Assembly (NCBI GenBank): GCA_001839685.1
Contig: MLAK01001352.1
Span: 1-19,138 of the forward strand
Length of the DNA: 19,138 nucleotides
From: Tritrichomonas foetus
Taxonomy: Eukaryota > Parabasalia > Tritrichomonadida > Tritrichomonadidae
Reading direction: 5' to 3'
Part shown: piece by piece, positions 15,882 to 19,138 of the stretch
How the letters are laid out: every line of letters starts with the position of its first letter
Numbering within the stretch: the stretch's first letter is position 1
Translations under genes and position numbers: made by a program
Notes under the pieces: model-generated
Told to the model about the DNA's origin: nothing
The model's input: the letters and a program-made list of their open reading frames with translations, nothing else
Database searches by the model: none

Positions 15882-18473
15882 TTAGAACATCATCATCAAC
15901 CTGTTTTTTTGTTGATCTAAAAATTTTAGATATCTATCATTTAATTCTTCTGAATACAGCTTTTTTAGTTCTTCATTTTTCATCATAATAGTGATTGCAA
16001 CATTTAGCCACCATTCTGCCTCCTTCACACGGAGTGACTTTGCAAGCTGGACTCCAACGTTCCATGCACGAGACATGAAAAACTGAAGTTGAGAATCATT
16101 CATAAATTGGTGGTTTTCTTCAATGAATTCTACAACTAATTCATAACTATTTTTTAAATCTTCTTTGGTTGCTGAAGAATGAATGACAAGCTGATGTAAA
16201 AGAGATACAGCAATTTTCTCATTGTTATCATGATTCATTAAATTTTCAATTTGCTTGGCTCTATTTAAAACAGCCATGATGATTTCAGGTGGTGTTTTAT
16301 TTTCACATATAAAATCGCAAATTTCAGCCAGAATTGCTGGTGTTGTCACTTCATCAATCAAATCAATTAACACCTTAAAATTAGCCCGAGTTTCACCATT
16401 CATATCACATTTTATATTGCTGTTTAATTGGATAGATTGAGAAATGAGCGAAATTTTGAATTTCGATAGAGTAAGGCCATCTTTGTACTTTTGTTCAGCT
16501 TTATCAATAAGGATTGAAATGCTATCTAGTATTTCATATGCTTTTGGAATGTTTTTGTATTTCAGGAGACAGTCAATTGCTTGAAAAGCACATGGATATT
16601 TGTATTCAATTAAAGTTCCACTAAACAAAGAACCACATTCGAATGATTCTGCGGCTTTTTTGAATTTTTCTAAATTTCGATATTTATATCCCACATTATA
16701 GGCAATTGCTGAATATGCTGCACGATTTTCATTATTAAATTCCATATTTTCATCGTCCCATTTGGATGCCACTATTTTAATTGATTTAAAAATGATATCT
16801 ATTTGATCAATTTGCTGCAAAATGGCAAAAATCGAATTAATACCATTTATTTTGAGATCATTTGGAATGAAAATAGATAATCCAATAAACTTAAGTAAAA
16901 TGTCTAGCGCCAGATTATCATTTCCGATTAAATGTAATTCAGCAGCCATTGAAGTAAAAAATGCTGGTTCAAATTCTTCTAAATAAGCGGAATTGTTCAA
17001 TAAATCGCTAATAAAATCTGATGCTTCTTTTTCTTTTTGCATTGAAGCTAATATTCGAAATTTTAAAAGATATCCATGTGCATTGTTTTGTTGATACTGA
17101 ATCGCTTCTTCTGCGAAAAGTAAAGCTTCATTCAGTTTTTGACTTTCAAACATGCATCGAGAAATGAATCGAAAACAACAAGATTGGGATTGAAAATCAA
17201 GCTCACTCATTTGACTTCTTGAAAGCTGCATCCATGTGGCAGCTTCTTCGTAATTTTGATGATCAAATTCAACCAAAGCTTTATTCCAAAGAATTCCAGC
17301 AATTTCCCTTTTGCTTTCAGTTTCTATTAGATTATCACCTAAGTTTTCTCCAGGATAATCATTTGTTGAATTTTGAGAGAAAGCTTCATTGAATAAGTCC
17401 AAAAATTGTGATGCCATTTGTTTCTCGTTAAGTTCACAGGCAATTCGAATCGAACTGTACCAAACATGTTTTATTATATTTGAATCTATACTATCTTTAA
17501 TTTTCATTACATTTTTGATGAATTCTAGTGCAGTATTTCCCAATTTATAACAATTGTCGGCAACAAAAATACATAAAGCAACCAAAACTCTTCGGTCTTC
17601 TTCTGTTTTGGGAATAAAAGAAATTAAACGGTTCATTAAAGTACTATCCTGATTTTTTTCTTGTGAGTTTAACAAAATTAAACATTTTAATTCCAAATAA
17701 GACGAATTTAAAGAAGATGGAATTAAATGAATGAGTTTCATTGCTTCTTCAGCATTTCCTTGATTGATATGAAGTTGAACAAGAAGTGCCAGAACAATAC
17801 TTTCCCATTCATCTGATAAAGCAGAAGAATTTTTGACAAGCTGTAAGCAAAAGTTGCACCATTCAATAGATTTAAATTCCACGGCTTTTTCATAAATGAA
17901 AGAAACAAGACAAGAAGACTCAATTGAGTAGTTCTTAAAGAATTTTTGAAGCATTTGTAAGGCCTGCCTGGAATTATTATTCGAGATTAAATTTTGAGAT
18001 TGCCATATCTGAATATTAACGAACGTTTGTATAGAATTAGCAGATGGAATAAGCTTGGGAAAAATTTCTTGCGCGCTGGTCAAATATTTATTAGCCATCT
18101 CGATATTATCTGATTCTAACATAGCCTTGTAAGCATACGCCAAAAAGTAAAATAAATTGTTTTTATCATCTTCATTATTTTGGTCTAGATGCTTTTCGAA
18201 GACATTGACGGTTAAAATACGAAGTTGCGGAATTATGGATAATTTTAGTGTTGCCTGATCTTCTGGATTGGCTTTGGGAATCACCCTCTGTAGTTTGACG
18301 GCGGTGTTCCAGATGTGTAGGGCGAGATTCTTTGCTTCGTTTGGAGTTAGTTGTATATCTGCAATTTCACTATCTACAAGTAAATGTGAAAGGTTGGTGA
18401 TTCTGTCCGACAAATTGTAATCTCCACCAGATGCACATTTTTCAAGTTGCTCTACTTCAAAAGAAATCGACAT
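15882..18473 (-). CDS. SPO22/ZIP4/TEX11-like TPR protein (putative meiotic factor)
   Basis: 863 residues, all helical, TPR-like, with no membrane segment or signal peptide. SPO22-type repeat hallmarks recur: NLALHIWNTAVKLQ (49-62), GILWNKALVEFDHQNYEEAA then TWM (393-415), IAYNVGYKYRNLEKFKKAAE (590-609), and near the C-terminus RAWNVGVQLAKSLRVKEAEW then WLN (802-824). The 'WN.(A/G)...' plus 'EAA.W' pairs and the length match TEX11 (human about 940) and yeast Zip4 (about 970). ZIP4 is a ZMM scaffold linking crossover intermediates to the synaptonemal complex in meiotic prophase. Start MSISFEV is the only reasonable one. No TCA initiator is evident, and a short overlapping upstream ATG frame begins at 18493. 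A generic TPR protein is the alternative, but the AWN-type C-terminus makes the family call fairly good. Confidence 0.78.
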   Translation of the reverse strand: MSISFEVEQLEKCASGGDYNLSDRITNLSHLLVDSEIADIQLTPNEAKNLALHIWNTAVKLQRVIPKANPEDQATLKLSIIPQLRILTVNVFEKHLDQNNEDDKNNLFYFLAYAYKAMLESDNIEMANKYLTSAQEIFPKLIPSANSIQTFVNIQIWQSQNLISNNNSRQALQMLQKFFKNYSIESSCLVSFIYEKAVEFKSIEWCNFCLQLVKNSSALSDEWESIVLALLVQLHINQGNAEEAMKLIHLIPSSLNSSYLELKCLILLNSQEKNQDSTLMNRLISFIPKTEEDRRVLVALCIFVADNCYKLGNTALEFIKNVMKIKDSIDSNIIKHVWYSSIRIACELNEKQMASQFLDLFNEAFSQNSTNDYPGENLGDNLIETESKREIAGILWNKALVEFDHQNYEEAATWMQLSRSQMSELDFQSQSCCFRFISRCMFESQKLNEALLFAEEAIQYQQNNAHGYLLKFRILASMQKEKEASDFISDLLNNSAYLEEFEPAFFTSMAAELHLIGNDNLALDILLKFIGLSIFIPNDLKINGINSIFAILQQIDQIDIIFKSIKIVASKWDDENMEFNNENRAAYSAIAYNVGYKYRNLEKFKKAAESFECGSLFSGTLIEYKYPCAFQAIDCLLKYKNIPKAYEILDSISILIDKAEQKYKDGLTLSKFKISLISQSIQLNSNIKCDMNGETRANFKVLIDLIDEVTTPAILAEICDFICENKTPPEIIMAVLNRAKQIENLMNHDNNEKIAVSLLHQLVIHSSATKEDLKNSYELVVEFIEENHQFMNDSQLQFFMSRAWNVGVQLAKSLRVKEAEWWLNVAITIMMKNEELKKLYSEELNDRYLKFLDQQKNRLMMMF

Positions 18474-19138
18474 TTCGCGTTTTTATATTTCATTAAAAGC
18501 AACATCAAATGAGCATCAAAACATGACATGTCATATGAAATAGCAAGTTGATTAATCATCATGAGATATCATTTTTCACGAAATCATATTTCAAGATGAA
18601 ACATCATATTTAAAGAAATACTGTTGAAATCGATAAGGTGATTTTTTAGTAACACAAACGATAATATTGTTTTTAAAAATTCAAATGTTGAAGAAAATTC
18701 GATTGACTTTTTGTCAGTAACCCTATTGACGTTGGCCTTCTTTTCGAAAATGCTAATGATAGTCCATTTCTTGCAATCTGTGACATATCATTTTCAGCTA
18801 AATATCCAAAATTAGATTTATTTGGCGTAATATGCCTTCCTAAAGATTGATTAGCCGAATTACTCGATTTTATATTTCCTTTTTCTGGAATTGTTGTGTA
18901 GAGAGTAGTGTTGTTGACCGTTGACCGGCCAAGTAATTCTATCGTCCTAACCGGTCAATTTGGCCGGTCATTTGATGTTAATGTAAATAAACGGTCGAAA
19001 ATCCAATGAGAAAAAAATCAATGAAAATTCGCATTTTTCAATAAATTTTCGAATAGGGTTCATTTAACATTTTTCGCTTTTCCATTTGATAAATAATTTA
19101 TGATGTAAGAATATTTATATCATTTTGACAAAAAATTT
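18474..19138. other. Right-end intergenic region
   Basis: AT-rich sequence upstream of the ZIP4-like gene. It contains TATCGT on the minus strand (complement of 18658-18663), like one form of the trichomonad Myb element. A 40-codon plus-strand open stretch (18728-18850, reading SPFLAICDISFSAKYPKLD) has no recognised family and may be a relic. The GC-rich repeat cluster listed separately is the main feature. No gene called. Confidence 0.45.
18914..18970. repeat. GC-rich TGACCGG inverted-repeat cluster
   Basis: TGACCGGCCAA (18922-18932) is perfectly complementary to TTGGCCGGTCA (18960-18970), with a 27-base spacer. The spacer holds a third half-site CCGGTCAA (18951-18958). A direct copy TTGACCG (18914-18920) abuts the first arm. 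So four copies of one heptamer core, two in each orientation, fall within 57 bases in otherwise very AT-rich DNA. It could be a multi-site operator for a dimeric DNA-binding protein or the end of a mobile element; nothing identifies which. Confidence 0.7.

Noticed and set aside
1..19138. CRISPR array, bacterial operon, phage or intact transposase gene
   Set aside because: No regularly spaced repeats, no ribosome-binding-site-led gene strings and no recognisable integrase or transposase; the gene content is eukaryotic.

Overview
The window looks like nuclear DNA of a trichomonad (Parabasalia), most likely Tritrichomonas foetus or a close relative. The evidence is the AT-rich intergenic sequence, short 5' leaders with a TCA-type initiator a few bases before the ATG, and one intron carrying the trichomonad 3' signature (ACTAACTCACAG, against ACTAACACACAG in Trichomonas vaginalis). 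A DUF3447-style ankyrin gene and several protein kinases fit the same group. There are no operons; genes sit singly on both strands. The genus is inferred from character, not from a database match.

Layout. 294-2168 (-) is a BRSK/SNF1-type kinase split by a 348-nt intron. 2750-4336 (-) is an ATG16-like coiled-coil/WD40 autophagy protein. It is divergently paired, across 146 bp, with 4483-5814 (+), a ZnF-UBP plus UCH deubiquitinase resembling Ubp8/USP22. 5815-7496 is a graveyard holding a decayed kinase (6084-6635) and a second decayed, unidentified reading frame (6948-7214). 7497-8558 (-) is a SMAP/AGE2-type ArfGAP with a Gln-rich tail carrying endocytic motifs. 8894-9119 is an ankyrin relic in front of a full-sized ankyrin gene (9257-11161, +) whose last repeat is cut by a frameshift. 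11729-12808 (-) is a CDK8-like kinase with an altered catalytic loop, divergent from 13084-15525 (+), an RCC1 propeller protein with an unusual C-terminal half made of repeated 'PGD...G' modules. 15650-15724 (-) is tRNA-Met(CAU). 15882-18473 (-) is a SPO22/ZIP4/TEX11-like protein, a putative meiotic factor. The right end has a GC-rich inverted-repeat cluster (18914-18970) in AT-rich DNA.

The genes do not form one pathway. They are a housekeeping and regulatory mix: signalling kinases, autophagy, chromatin deubiquitination, vesicle traffic, Mediator-type kinase and meiosis. They are interspersed with remnants of two families that are heavily amplified in trichomonads, kinases and ankyrin proteins. 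The most unusual items are the RCC1 protein's repeated C-terminal module, the non-RD CDK8-like kinase, the ZIP4 homologue in a lineage with no observed sexual cycle, and the structured intron.
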